Shown here piece after piece: positions 24,076 through 32,081 of a stretch of 33,622 nucleotides of DNA (its first letter is position 1; each line of letters begins with the position of its first letter). The DNA comes from Clostridiales bacterium. Its GTDB lineage: Bacteria; Bacillota; Clostridia; Saccharofermentanales; Saccharofermentanaceae. The stretch lies in contig JAFZVF010000016.1 of assembly GCA_017617935.1 (NCBI GenBank), positions 1 to 33,622 on the forward strand, written 5' to 3'. The position numbers and the translations under genes are program-made. The notes below the pieces were generated by a model. It was given only the letters and a program-made list of their open reading frames with translations, ran no database searches and was not told the origin of the DNA.

Positions 24076-25079
24076 TGCCGAATATACTGAACATAGTGGA
24101 CAACGTCCTTCCATATCCCTTTATCGAGTCTTACTGCATGTTCTTCATATACAGTTTTCTCGGATGGATCCTTGAGGTCATATACTACGGCGTGACTGAA
24201 GAACGCTTCATCAACCGCGGATTCCTTTCAGGACCGCTCTGCCCGGTCTACGGCCTTGCCTTCTATGCGGCCGTCTGGATCTTTGCTCCTCTGTCTTCCA
24301 ACTTTTTCGTAATATTCTTCGGAATGGCAACGGCGTGTACGGTCGTAGAACTCATTGCAGGCGAGATCCTATATCACACTTTCCATATGCGCTGGTGGGA
24401 TTATTCGGATTACAAACTCAACTATAAAGGCTATATCTGCCTCAGGTTCTATATCTATTGGGGAATCGCGGCTTCGCTCGGCATTTACGTGCTCCATCCC
24501 GCGGTACTCAATCTTGTTAACCATATCACGCTCCCCGTGAAGGCTGTCGTGCTTATCGCGTTTACGGGCATCATGATCACCGACATCGTCGTTACCATAG
24601 CGAACATCATCGGACTTCAGAAAAAGGTCAGGGCATTTACCAAGCTTTCTTCGGGTATGAGGGTCGTGTCTGACAAGATCGGTTCGGGAATCTACGGTAC
24701 CGTTGACACGATAGTTACCGTCAGTGAGCCGACAAAGAAGCATTATGACGAATACAGAAAGCTCATCGCTGAGAACCGCCGCCTCGAAAAGGAGATGGCG
24801 GCCGCTCACCGGGCTGCGGAGAGGGCTTTTGCGGAACAGTTTACCGATGCCGAGAAAGCGAGCCTCAGGCTTGCCAAGCAGGCTGCGGGCGATTCATACA
24901 AATCCTTCATGTCCACCCTCAAAAACGGCGAGCGCCGTCTCGTGGGCATCGTTACGATCGGATACGGCGCTTCAAAAAAGACCGTATTGTCCCTCATAGG
25001 ACGCGGTTCCGCTTCGGAGGCTGACGTCATTGAAGATGACGTCGACGTTCCGGTAGAAGAAGAGTCCGAAAACATCTGA
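24075..25079 (+). CDS. CmpB-type multi-helix membrane protein (putative ABC permease)
   Basis: 334 residues. The first 195 residues carry about five helices and match the family annotated as 'ABC_trans_CmpB, putative ABC transporter type IV', with 'YSFLGWILEVIYYGVTEERFINRGFLSGPLCPVYG' and 'FHMRWWDYSDYKLNYKGYICLRFYIYWG' strongly characteristic. The family's transport role is unproven. The last 135 residues are soluble, helical and charged, with a coiled-coil-like stretch ('YRKLIAENRRLEKEMAAAHRAAERAFAEQ', about 220-250), and are much less conserved in type. The ATG shares one base with the previous stop. It ends the oxidoreductase-led run; no terminator follows. Confidence 0.83.
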   Translation: MPNILNIVDNVLPYPFIESYCMFFIYSFLGWILEVIYYGVTEERFINRGFLSGPLCPVYGLAFYAAVWIFAPLSSNFFVIFFGMATACTVVELIAGEILYHTFHMRWWDYSDYKLNYKGYICLRFYIYWGIAASLGIYVLHPAVLNLVNHITLPVKAVVLIAFTGIMITDIVVTIANIIGLQKKVRAFTKLSSGMRVVSDKIGSGIYGTVDTIVTVSEPTKKHYDEYRKLIAENRRLEKEMAAAHRAAERAFAEQFTDAEKASLRLAKQAAGDSYKSFMSTLKNGERRLVGIVTIGYGASKKTVLSLIGRGSASEADVIEDDVDVPVEEESENI

Positions 25080-25085
25080 TATAAT
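25077..25085 (+). promoter_or_regulatory. mrp promoter, extended -10
   Basis: TGA-TATAAT (-10 at 25080-25085) overlaps the stop codon of the upstream gene and gives a short leader of about 25 nt to the ATG at 25117. The -35 position is unremarkable. Confidence 0.55.
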
Positions 25086-25105
25086 AGCCGGGAAATTATT
25101 GCAGT

Positions 25106-25112
25106 CGGAGGA
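25106..25112 (+). promoter_or_regulatory. RBS fixing the mrp start
   Basis: CGGAGGA ends 4 nt before ATG 25117. An in-frame TTG at 25099 lies upstream of this RBS, so the ATG is favoured. Confidence 0.75.
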
Positions 25113-25116
25113 TAAT

Positions 25117-25992
25117 ATGTCATCAGCATGTGATTCATGTCCGTCGAAAAACGGATGCACGTCTCAGAGTTCATGCCCTTCCGCCAACGGAACAGGCAGT
25201 GAGAGAACTCCCAACATGATCCAGAAGGATCCGCTTTCATTGGGATCTTCCGTAAAGAAAGTCATCGGAGTCGCAAGCGGCAAGGGAGGAGTCGGAAAGT
25301 CCTTCGTCACTTCCGTTCTCGCGGTCCAGCTCGCAAGGGCAGGATATAAAGTCGGAATAATGGACGCTGACGTTACCGGTCCTTCGATCCCGCAGGCATT
25401 CGGCCTTGTAGACAACCTCCTGGCAAATGAGGAAAACCTCATCATGCCCGAAGTTACGAAGAGCGGCATCAAGGCCGTCAGCATCAACTTGCTCCTTCAG
25501 GACAAGGAAGCGCCCGTAATTTGGCGCGGTCCCGTTCTTGCCTCACTCATCAAGCAGTTCTGGTCCGAGGTCAATTGGGGACCTCTGGACGTCCTTCTTA
25601 TCGACATGCCGCCGGGAACCGGTGACGTCCCGCTTACCGTTTTCCAGTCGATCCCGATCGACGGCATCCTCCTGGTCGCAACCGCACAGGACCTCGTTTC
25701 CATGATCGTCAACAAGGCGCGCAACATGGCTTCCATGATGAACGTTCCCGTCTTGGGAATGGTCGAGAACATGAGCTACGTAAAGTGCCCGCACTGCGGA
25801 GACAAGATCGAGCTCTACGGCGACGGAACGACCATCGAGAAGTCTGCCGCTGAAATTGGCGCGGCAGTCCTCGACAAGCTTCCGCTGGATCCTGAGGTTA
25901 CAAAGCTCGTCGATTCCGGCAACGTCGAATCGGTTGCGGAAGACCTGCTCGAAGGCACGGTATCAATGTGCAAAAAGCTGCTCGATCAGTGA
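25117..25992 (+). CDS. Mrp/NBP35-family Fe-S cluster carrier ATPase
   Basis: 291 residues of the deviant-Walker P-loop ATPase class (ApbC/Mrp/NBP35), which carries 4Fe-4S clusters to apoproteins. The P-loop is GKGGVGKSF; also 'IMDADVTGPSIPQAFG' and 'DVLLIDMPPGTGDVPL'. A CxxC motif sits in 'VKCPHCGDKIELYG' for the bridging cluster. The first 25 residues carry C5-x2-C8-x5-C14-x5-C20, an extra Cys motif like the NBP35 N-terminal cluster site but with different spacing. The ATG is fixed by the RBS. The thioredoxin-like lipoprotein gene starts at its stop (GTGA overlap). Confidence 0.93.
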   Translation: MSSACDSCPSKNGCTSQSSCPSANGTGSERTPNMIQKDPLSLGSSVKKVIGVASGKGGVGKSFVTSVLAVQLARAGYKVGIMDADVTGPSIPQAFGLVDNLLANEENLIMPEVTKSGIKAVSINLLLQDKEAPVIWRGPVLASLIKQFWSEVNWGPLDVLLIDMPPGTGDVPLTVFQSIPIDGILLVATAQDLVSMIVNKARNMASMMNVPVLGMVENMSYVKCPHCGDKIELYGDGTTIEKSAAEIGAAVLDKLPLDPEVTKLVDSGNVESVAEDLLEGTVSMCKKLLDQ

Positions 25993-26540
25993 CAAGAAGG
26001 CTCGCCGCTCTCGCTTTGTCGGCGCTGTTCCTGATAAGCGGCGTTTCCTGCAACGGCAAGAAACCCGCCCAGACTACAGCGCCTTCAAGCTACCGTGACT
26101 ATCTCGGAGAATATGCCTACGACCTTCCCGCGCTCTGTATGGTCTGGGAACCGGTCGAAGGCGAGACCGATGAGAACGGCAATCCCGCCTACGGCCTTCA
26201 GTACAGGGAAATAAAGGATCTGAACAAGCTTCTTGCTTCGACTGACGTGAAGTTCCTTTTGTATTTCCACAGTTCGGTTTATGGAGACAACGTAGGCATT
26301 ACCGCTTTGGTCGAAGAGATCGCTGAGCGCCTTAACGGAAGGCTTGTGGTAATATCACTTGACGCGGGAGAGTTTAACGACCTCGTCGGCAAGTACCAGA
26401 TTACGATGCTCCCTGAATTCGTTCTCTACGGATACGGGATTGAAGCAAAGACTTTCGGGACTGCGGACCGCGGTTCGTGGACCATGCAGGAAGTGGTGGA
26501 TTGGTTGGCCGAAAACGGTTACAGTCTAAACGGAGGGTAA
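25989..26540 (+). CDS. thioredoxin-fold lipoprotein lacking CxxC
   Basis: 183 residues. An N-terminal signal-like segment (TRRLAALALSALFLISGVSC) ends at Cys21, a possible lipidation site, though the -3 Gly is atypical. The body has 'VKFLLYFHSSVYGDNVGI', 'GRLVVISLDAGEFNDLVGKYQITMLPEFVLYGYG', and a final amphipathic helix, which together look like a thioredoxin fold with the cis-proline loop ('LPEF') kept. The CxxC position is 'FHSSVYG' with no cysteines, so it would not be a dithiol oxidoreductase. GTG at 25989 was chosen because it overlaps the mrp stop by 4 bp (GTGA); an upstream GTG at 25968 is also possible. Role unknown. Confidence 0.7.
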   Translation: MTRRLAALALSALFLISGVSCNGKKPAQTTAPSSYRDYLGEYAYDLPALCMVWEPVEGETDENGNPAYGLQYREIKDLNKLLASTDVKFLLYFHSSVYGDNVGITALVEEIAERLNGRLVVISLDAGEFNDLVGKYQITMLPEFVLYGYGIEAKTFGTADRGSWTMQEVVDWLAENGYSLNGG

Positions 26541-26544
26541 GACA

Positions 26545-27039
26545 ATGCCTGAATACGCTTACGTCAGCACCATCGGACAGGACAGCCACAGGTTCGGAGA
26601 ACCCGTGGGTGTCTGCAATATAATGCTCGGAGGAGTCTCGGTCCCTTCCGACAGGCCGGTCCTTGCCAACAGCGACGGCGACGTGATCCTTCACGCCATT
26701 ACGAATGCGGTCTCAGGATTTACCGGAAAGATAATCTTGGGCGGAATCGCTGACAAGCTCTGCCTCGAAGAAGGCATCAAGGATAGTTCCGTTTATCTTA
26801 AGAAAGCTCTTGAATATCTTGGAAGCACCGAGATAATCCACTGCTCGGTAACCGTTGAATGTCTTGTTCCAAAGCTTAAGCCCCATCTTGAAGAAATGAG
26901 GACGAAGATAGGGGAACTTCTCGGCATATCGAAGAATTCCGTCGGAATAACGGCAACAACGGGCGAGGGCCTCACGGCCTTCGGGAGGGGCGAAGGCATC
27001 CAGGCGTTCGCTATCCTGTCTTTCAAAAAGATGGTTTAA
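26545..27039 (+). CDS. ispF: divergent IspF-like cyclodiphosphate synthase
   Basis: 164 residues, the IspF size (about 157-160). Its family reaction converts CDP-methylerythritol 2-phosphate to MEcDP in the MEP pathway. Asp13 and His15 of 'GQDSHRF' and His50 of 'SDGDVILHA' match the IspF metal ligands; 'ITATTGEGLTAFGRGEGIQAFA' matches the C-terminal cytidine-binding TTTE/GRGEG region. However, the segment after residue 60 ('GKIILGGIADKLCLEEGIKDSSVYL') replaces the canonical ALGDIGxHFPDxDPxxKxADS, and the following Asp is Asn54. I infer a divergent subgroup of IspF whose activity should be tested. The stop overlaps the convergent ispD stop. Confidence 0.78.
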   Translation: MPEYAYVSTIGQDSHRFGEPVGVCNIMLGGVSVPSDRPVLANSDGDVILHAITNAVSGFTGKIILGGIADKLCLEEGIKDSSVYLKKALEYLGSTEIIHCSVTVECLVPKLKPHLEEMRTKIGELLGISKNSVGITATTGEGLTAFGRGEGIQAFAILSFKKMV

Positions 27040-27785
27040 TCCTCAAAGGGCTGTTTCTGCCATCTCGACCTTACGATCTCCCTGGCTACTGCAACGTCTT
27101 CCGGCGTCGTGATCTTTATGTTCGCGTAGCTTCCTTCAACGAGGGTTACGGGGAGTCCGCACCTTTCAGCGATAAGCGTGTCGTCCGTCGCGTGCGTTCC
27201 TTCCTCCGAAGCGTAGTAATCCACGCATTTCATGAGTTCCGAATATCTGAAGCCCTGAGGAGTCCTGACCGCATAGTAGTCGCTGCGGTTGGGCGTTGAT
27301 TCGACGGTGACTTTGCCGTCCTTGGACAATGAAGTCTTCTTCAGGGTGTCCTTTACGGGTACGGCGACCGCGCATACCGGCGAAGATTCAAGGCCTTCAT
27401 ATACGGCGGCGATCTCTTCCTTTGTGACAAGGCATCTTGCTCCGTCGTGTATCAGGACGACGTCTTCCGGATCCGCATCCTCGATGGCCCTGATGCCGTT
27501 AAGGACCGAGATTGCTCTGGTGGCTCCGCCTTCGGCATAGGTGATGTCAAGTTCGGGGAAGAAGTCGGTGACAATGCTCATGAGATTTGGCTTCAGATCA
27601 TCCGTAGTTATCAGGATCACCCTGCAGTCGACGTCAGGATGGGATGACGCGTAATCGTCGATCGCGCTGATCGTCCTTGCGATGACGGGGGAGCCCAGAA
27701 CGTCGATCATGAGCTTGGGTACGGGACCTCCCATACGCTTGCCGCTGCCTGCGGCGGGTATTAGGAAATAACACTTTTTGTTCAT
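27036..27785 (-). CDS. ispD: 2-C-methyl-D-erythritol 4-phosphate cytidylyltransferase
   Basis: 249 residues. It joins CTP and MEP to CDP-ME. The nucleotide loop is 'PAAGSGKRMGGPVPKLM' (10-26; most IspDs have PKQ), followed by 'VVLIHDGARCLVTKEEI', 'VPVKDTLKK', 'PNRSDYYAVRTPQGFRY' and 'GSYANIKITTPEDVAVA', all typical of IspD. The start is ATG 27785 with AAAGGAGGTG six nt upstream; an in-frame GTG at 27794 falls inside that RBS. It lies 19 bp after radA on the same strand, so radA-ispD is an operon. It runs head-on into ispF with overlapping stops. Confidence 0.93.
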   Translation of the reverse strand: MNKKCYFLIPAAGSGKRMGGPVPKLMIDVLGSPVIARTISAIDDYASSHPDVDCRVILITTDDLKPNLMSIVTDFFPELDITYAEGGATRAISVLNGIRAIEDADPEDVVLIHDGARCLVTKEEIAAVYEGLESSPVCAVAVPVKDTLKKTSLSKDGKVTVESTPNRSDYYAVRTPQGFRYSELMKCVDYYASEEGTHATDDTLIAERCGLPVTLVEGSYANIKITTPEDVAVAREIVRSRWQKQPFED

Positions 27786-27791
27786 GACTCG

Positions 27792-27801
27792 CACCTCCTT
27801 T
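27792..27801 (-). promoter_or_regulatory. RBS fixing the ispD start
   Basis: AAAGGAGGTG on the minus strand, 6 nt before the ATG at 27785. It excludes the upstream in-frame GTG, which overlaps it. Confidence 0.85.
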
Positions 27802-27804
27802 GGA

Positions 27805-29214
27805 TCAAGAGAACAGGATGTCTATCGCTTCTTTCAGATTGTCCGCATAAATGAATTCGGGGAGCTTTCCGGCGCTTGCGCCTGCCTGTTCCTTCTCAAT
27901 CGCCTGTCTGCAGCTTCCGGGAAGGACGACGGTCGTTATGCCGATCTTTGCCGCGGTGAGGCAGCGCTTGATGATGCGGGTGACGGGCCTGATCTCGCCC
28001 GACAGGCCGACTTCGCCAAGGATCAGGGTGTTCTTTCTTACGGCTATGCCCCTCGCCGATGAAACGAGTGCCGCGCAGATCGCAAGGTCCGTCGCGGGAT
28101 CGCTGATCTTAAGGCCTCCGATCACGTTGATGAAGCAGTCTTTCGTGCCAAGCCCCAAGCCGATCATCTTTTCGCAGACCGCAAGGAGCATCATGATGCG
28201 GTTCCTGTCTGGTCCCGCGGTCATTCGCTGCGGAGTGGGATAAACGCTCTCCGCGACCAATGCCTGAACTTCGACCGTCAGTGCGTCATTTCCCTCGATC
28301 GTCGAGGTGAGAACGGAACCCGGACTGTCGATGGGGCGTCCCGCAACGAGCAAAGCCTGAGAGCTTTCAACAGGGATAAGGCCCTTTTCGCCCATCTCGA
28401 AGAATGCTATCTCATTGCTCCTGCCGAACCTGTTCTTGGCGGAACGGATGATCCTGTAGCCGCCCGTTGCGTCGCCTTCGAAAACGAGAACGGTGTCCAC
28501 CATGTGCTCGATCGTCTTGGGTCCTGCGATCGTGCCGTCCTTGGTTATGTGGCCGACCATGATGATCGTCGTCCCATTGGTCTTGGCTATCCTGATGAGT
28601 CCTGCGGTTACTTCGCGCGTCTGTGCGACTCCGCCGGGAGTGCCCGCGACCTGCTCGGAATACAGAGTCTGGATCGAGTCGATTATGCATAGGCAGGGCT
28701 TGTTGTTCTTGATCTGTTCGGCGACCTTTTCAAATCTCGTTTCACTGCAGATGAGGATGTTGCGCGTGATCCCCAGGCGTTCGGCGCGCATGCCGATCTG
28801 TGCGGGTGACTCTTCGCCTGAAACGTAGAGGACTTCTCCGCTGCCCTTGTAGGAATTGGCTATCTGCATCAGTATCGTGGACTTGCCGATTCCGGGTTCG
28901 CCACAGACGAGCGTGACCGAGCCTTCGGTGATCCCGCCGCCGAAAAGCAGATCAAGGCTTGAGATTCCGCTTGAGACCCTCTTGTAATTTTCCTTGCCCG
29001 CATCGGTGAGCCTGACCGTTACCGATGAGTCGGTCCATGAATAGGCATTTGCGGAGAGCGCGGGCGAATCAGTCTTGGCAGCCTTTTTGCCGCTGTCTTC
29101 GGAGGGAGCTTCCACGAACGTATTGAACATTCCGCACGAAGGGCATTTGCCCATCCATCCCATTGCCTCGTATCCGCATTCCTTGCAGAAAAAAGTCACG
29201 TTCTTCTTTGCCAT
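27805..29214 (-). CDS. radA: DNA repair protein RadA
   Basis: 469 residues, a bacterial RecA-like branch-migration helicase. The N-terminal zinc finger has Cys10, Cys13, Cys24 and Cys27 ('FFCKECGYEAMGWMGKCPSCG'). Walker A is GEPGIGKST (105-113), the RadA-specific KNRFG motif is at 260-264, and the C-terminal half has a Lon-like (inactive) domain with 'EGNDALTVEVQALVAESVYPTPQR' and 'GGLKISDPATDLAICAALVSS'. Start ATG at 29214 with a weak GAGG 12 nt upstream. Operonic with ispD. Confidence 0.97.
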   Translation of the reverse strand: MAKKNVTFFCKECGYEAMGWMGKCPSCGMFNTFVEAPSEDSGKKAAKTDSPALSANAYSWTDSSVTVRLTDAGKENYKRVSSGISSLDLLFGGGITEGSVTLVCGEPGIGKSTILMQIANSYKGSGEVLYVSGEESPAQIGMRAERLGITRNILICSETRFEKVAEQIKNNKPCLCIIDSIQTLYSEQVAGTPGGVAQTREVTAGLIRIAKTNGTTIIMVGHITKDGTIAGPKTIEHMVDTVLVFEGDATGGYRIIRSAKNRFGRSNEIAFFEMGEKGLIPVESSQALLVAGRPIDSPGSVLTSTIEGNDALTVEVQALVAESVYPTPQRMTAGPDRNRIMMLLAVCEKMIGLGLGTKDCFINVIGGLKISDPATDLAICAALVSSARGIAVRKNTLILGEVGLSGEIRPVTRIIKRCLTAAKIGITTVVLPGSCRQAIEKEQAGASAGKLPEFIYADNLKEAIDILFS

Positions 29215-29250
29215 AACAAATACAAACCTCAGATCATTCTTTATGGTTTC

Positions 29251-29260
29251 AGTATAACAG
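29251..29260 (-). promoter_or_regulatory. radA promoter, extended -10
   Basis: TGT-TATACT on the minus strand (-10 at 29256-29251), about 37 nt upstream of the radA ATG. No strong -35 is visible. Confidence 0.5.
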
Positions 29261-29335
29261 ACTTGGGGTCTCTTTCTATGTCGAAGAGTCCCGTTTTTGG
29301 GGACAAGAAGGTGATATAAAATCGGGCTTTGCGCG

Positions 29336-29344
29336 TGTTATCAT
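29336..29344 (+). promoter_or_regulatory. candidate promoter of the aldo/keto reductase
   Basis: TGT-TATCAT (-10 at 29339-29344), 38 nt before the ATG. An alternative, TGA-TATAAA, is at 29312-29320. Neither has a clear -35. Confidence 0.4.
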
Positions 29345-29381
29345 TTACTCAGAGATTTAATGGTCAAGGGAGGACGCTTAT

Positions 29382-30479
29382 ATGAAGGGCAATCTCGGTT
29401 TCGGACTGATGAGGCTTCCACGCAAGGGATTGGGAATCGACGTCAAGCAGACCTCGGAGATGGTCGACATCTTCCTTGAGAGCGGATTCACCTATTTTGA
29501 CACGGCGTACGTTTATCCGGGTTCCGAGGATGCCATCAGAAAGGCCCTTGTCGAACGCCATCCGAGAGAGAGCTACACTTTGGCCACAAAGCTCATGGCA
29601 GCCGTGGCTCCGACCGAGGCTATGGCCAAGAAGGAACTCCAGACCAGTCTTAAGCGTACCGGAGCGGGTTATTTCGATTACTATCTGCTCCACTGCCTGA
29701 TGAACAACAACTGGAAACGTTACGAGAAGTTCAATCTCTGGGATTTCGTGAAGGAAGAGAAGGAGAAGGGAACGATCAAGCATTACGGTTTTTCCTTCCA
29801 TGCGGGTCCCGATCTTCTCGACCGGCTCCTGACGGAACACCCTGACGTTGATTTCGTCCAGCTTCAGATCAACTACGCGGACTGGGAGAGCAAGAGCGTC
29901 CAGTCACGCCTGAACTATGAGGTTGCAAGAAAACACGGCAAACAGATCGTTGTAATGGAACCGGTCAAGGGAGGAAAACTCGCAAATCCTCCCGAAGCGG
30001 TCAGGAAGATCTTTGACGAGGTCAATCCCGGAGCGTCTTATGCGTCCTGGGCGATAAGGTTCGTTGCATCCCTGGACGGCATCCTTGCGGTCCTTTCGGG
30101 AATGTCCAACATTTCCCAGATGCGCGACAACACCTCTTTCATGAAGGCTTTCGAGCCGCTTAACGACAGGGAGAGGGAAGCGATAATCAAGGCCCAGAAG
30201 ATATTCGGCGAAATGCCCGAGATACCTTGCACGGCCTGCAGCTACTGCACCAAGGGGTGCCCCAAGAACATACCCATTCCTGACGTCTTCAGGATCATGA
30301 ACGGCCGTTGGCAGACCGGAAACATTGAGGCGGCCGCAGCGGAATACAAAGCCCTGATCGGCGACGGTAACGGCGCTTCAGCGTGCATCAAATGCCGTCA
30401 GTGCGAGAACGTGTGCCCTCAGCACATCAAGATCACTGAAGAGCTTGAGAAGTGCAATTGCGATCTGAATAAAGGCTGA
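29382..30479 (+). CDS. aldo/keto reductase with double 4Fe-4S C-terminus
   Basis: 365 residues. The AKR barrel (about 1-270) carries the catalytic tetrad as Asp40, Tyr45, Lys70 and His104 ('YFDTAYVYP', 'ATK', 'YYLLHC'). The C-terminus has two ferredoxin-like clusters: 'CTACSYCTKGCPKNIPIP' and 'CIKCRQCENVCPQHIKITEEL'. This fusion is common in anaerobic Firmicutes and suggests electron delivery by reduced ferredoxin rather than only NADPH; the substrate is unknown. GGGAGGA lies just before the ATG. The stop is only 2 bp from the stop of the convergent membrane-protein gene. Confidence 0.93.
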   Translation: MKGNLGFGLMRLPRKGLGIDVKQTSEMVDIFLESGFTYFDTAYVYPGSEDAIRKALVERHPRESYTLATKLMAAVAPTEAMAKKELQTSLKRTGAGYFDYYLLHCLMNNNWKRYEKFNLWDFVKEEKEKGTIKHYGFSFHAGPDLLDRLLTEHPDVDFVQLQINYADWESKSVQSRLNYEVARKHGKQIVVMEPVKGGKLANPPEAVRKIFDEVNPGASYASWAIRFVASLDGILAVLSGMSNISQMRDNTSFMKAFEPLNDREREAIIKAQKIFGEMPEIPCTACSYCTKGCPKNIPIPDVFRIMNGRWQTGNIEAAAAEYKALIGDGNGASACIKCRQCENVCPQHIKITEELEKCNCDLNKG

Positions 30480-30481
30480 AG

Positions 30482-32038
30482 TTACTTAGCTGCTGGAAGA
30501 CACTCGATGACGACCCACCGCAGGACCTCTCCTTTTTTCTGGTTCGATATGACGGTGTTGTCGTAGACGACTTTATAACGGTCCGGTGCGTATTTTTCGA
30601 TCTCATACAAGAGCGGGCTGAAACCGGGATTTGTGGTCATGACAAACGCGTCATTGCCGTATAGCGCCCTGAAGTCATCAAGCTCGAAAAGCGTTGATAC
30701 GGACATCTTTCCCGTCATGTGATCCACGTCTGAAAACTGGCTGATGTAAGGATCCACGCGGTTGTCGATGTGGACCTTTACACCGTGGAACACGAGCCAG
30801 GAACCGCTGTTGAAGTCGTTGAACGGCTTTTCATAGCCTTTGTCCTTAATGAATCTGACGACGCCGTCATCGTAAGCCGCCATTTTTTCGACGTCGGTCA
30901 TCTCACCCGTCGGAAGACAATTCCTGACGTTGAAGACTACTGAAACGGCAAGCATTACCACGCAGGCACCGACCAGGACGTAGTAAAACGCTCCTGAAAG
31001 ATTGATTTTCTTGTTTTCGAGTTTGGGCAGGAATTTCCTGACCGCCCATAATACGAAATCCTGATACGCTTTCGGGGCTACAAGGACGTACATCATTGAG
31101 AAATGCAGCATGAAGCGCCTGTATACGCAGGAAATTATGAGGAACATGCAGAACAGGCAAAGTTTTGTGACGGCGTCCTTCTTGAACTCGTGGACGCCCT
31201 TTCCGCACATAAAGCCCACAAGGACCATCAGTATCAGGAACATCTGGATTATCGTAAAGGTGACGGGATTCCACTCATCGATCTGGGCCCAGACGTCTTT
31301 GGCGCGCGACTGTTGAAAAGCATAGGTCCAGAGCCTGATGCCAATCGGATTTGCGATGGACAGGATGAAGCCCGCGATTGCTCCGCAGGCAAGAGTGAAC
31401 GCGGTCTTAAACTGCTTGTAGATCAACTCGAGAACTATGAAAACGGCCATGACCGCGAAATACAGCGGCAGCATTCCGCCGTGCAGCCAAGCGAGAAGAA
31501 ATGCGCCGGCGACGAAAACGGAAGCCTTGAAGACGGGCTTTTTTTCGCCCAGCAACATAACGATCGTGAACATGAAGATGAACGCTGAAGTCGTCGACGG
31601 CCTTGCGTTGTAATCCGGGAAGCCTTTGAAGATGCATGCCGATACCATGACGGCCAGACATATCAGAGGGTGAGCGTTCTTCTTTATATAAGTCGCCGCA
31701 GATATTCCCGTACCGTAGTTGAACAACGTACAGATCAAAAGAACGCCCCAAAGCTTGAAATGCTTGAAGATGAAACCGAGTATCAGATACCAGCCGGTCT
31801 CATGCGCGGTGAAGATAAGGCCTTCATGCCAGCTGTAGATCTCATCGGTGATCAGGTGCCCTGACGAAATGGCGTCCAGACCGAGTCTGATCTGGATGGC
31901 ACAGTCAAGGACCCAACCGCTTAACTGGTTGATCGAAGCAGCCGGACTGTAGATGAGAAGGGCAGCTGCGATAATGAACAGCGTCGCCGGTTCGATCTTG
32001 GACGGTTTCTTCAGTTTCAGTTCAGAATTGTTGCTCAT
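30482..32038 (-). CDS. GT-C-like multi-helix membrane protein
   Basis: 518 residues. About ten hydrophobic helices occupy residues 20-385, followed by a soluble C-terminal domain of about 130 residues with '[26 protein letters not shown]'. This layout resembles GT-C polyprenyl-phosphate-sugar glycosyltransferase-like proteins whose C-terminal domain carries a 'GxYL...VFIDGR' motif. An acidic residue in the first loop ('[12 protein letters not shown]', 55-75) fits a GT-C catalytic loop. Substrate and donor unknown. I prefer the ATG at 32038 over a TTG at 32065 because the promoter's -10 lies 7 nt from it. Convergent with the aldo/keto reductase with no terminator between them. Confidence 0.72.
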   Translation of the reverse strand: MSNNSELKLKKPSKIEPATLFIIAAALLIYSPAASINQLSGWVLDCAIQIRLGLDAISSGHLITDEIYSWHEGLIFTAHETGWYLILGFIFKHFKLWGVLLICTLFNYGTGISAATYIKKNAHPLICLAVMVSACIFKGFPDYNARPSTTSAFIFMFTIVMLLGEKKPVFKASVFVAGAFLLAWLHGGMLPLYFAVMAVFIVLELIYKQFKTAFTLACGAIAGFILSIANPIGIRLWTYAFQQSRAKDVWAQIDEWNPVTFTIIQMFLILMVLVGFMCGKGVHEFKKDAVTKLCLFCMFLIISCVYRRFMLHFSMMYVLVAPKAYQDFVLWAVRKFLPKLENKKINLSGAFYYVLVGACVVMLAVSVVFNVRNCLPTGEMTDVEKMAAYDDGVVRFIKDKGYEKPFNDFNSGSWLVFHGVKVHIDNRVDPYISQFSDVDHMTGKMSVSTLFELDDFRALYGNDAFVMTTNPGFSPLLYEIEKYAPDRYKVVYDNTVISNQKKGEVLRWVVIECLPAAK

Positions 32039-32045
32039 AGCAAAT

Positions 32046-32073
32046 ATTTTAGCGGATAAAAACAAAGTTACAA
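32046..32073 (-). promoter_or_regulatory. promoter of the GT-C-like gene, probably leaderless
   Basis: On the minus strand: TTGTAA (32073-32068), a 16-bp spacer, and TAAAAT (32051-32046). The distance from the -10 to the A of the ATG at 32038 is 7 nt, about where transcription would start, and no RBS is present. This suggests a leaderless transcript. Confidence 0.6.
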
Positions 32074-32081
32074 TTATCTGC

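Noticed and set aside
25022..25043. Repeated TGACGTC palindromes
   Set aside because: They lie in codons for an Asp/Val-rich tail, and GACGTC occurs often in this coding-biased genome. No operator role is supported.
27010..27085. AGATGG/CCATCT inverted repeat near the ispF-ispD junction
   Set aside because: The loop is about 25 nt and no T-tract follows, so it does not resemble a terminator.
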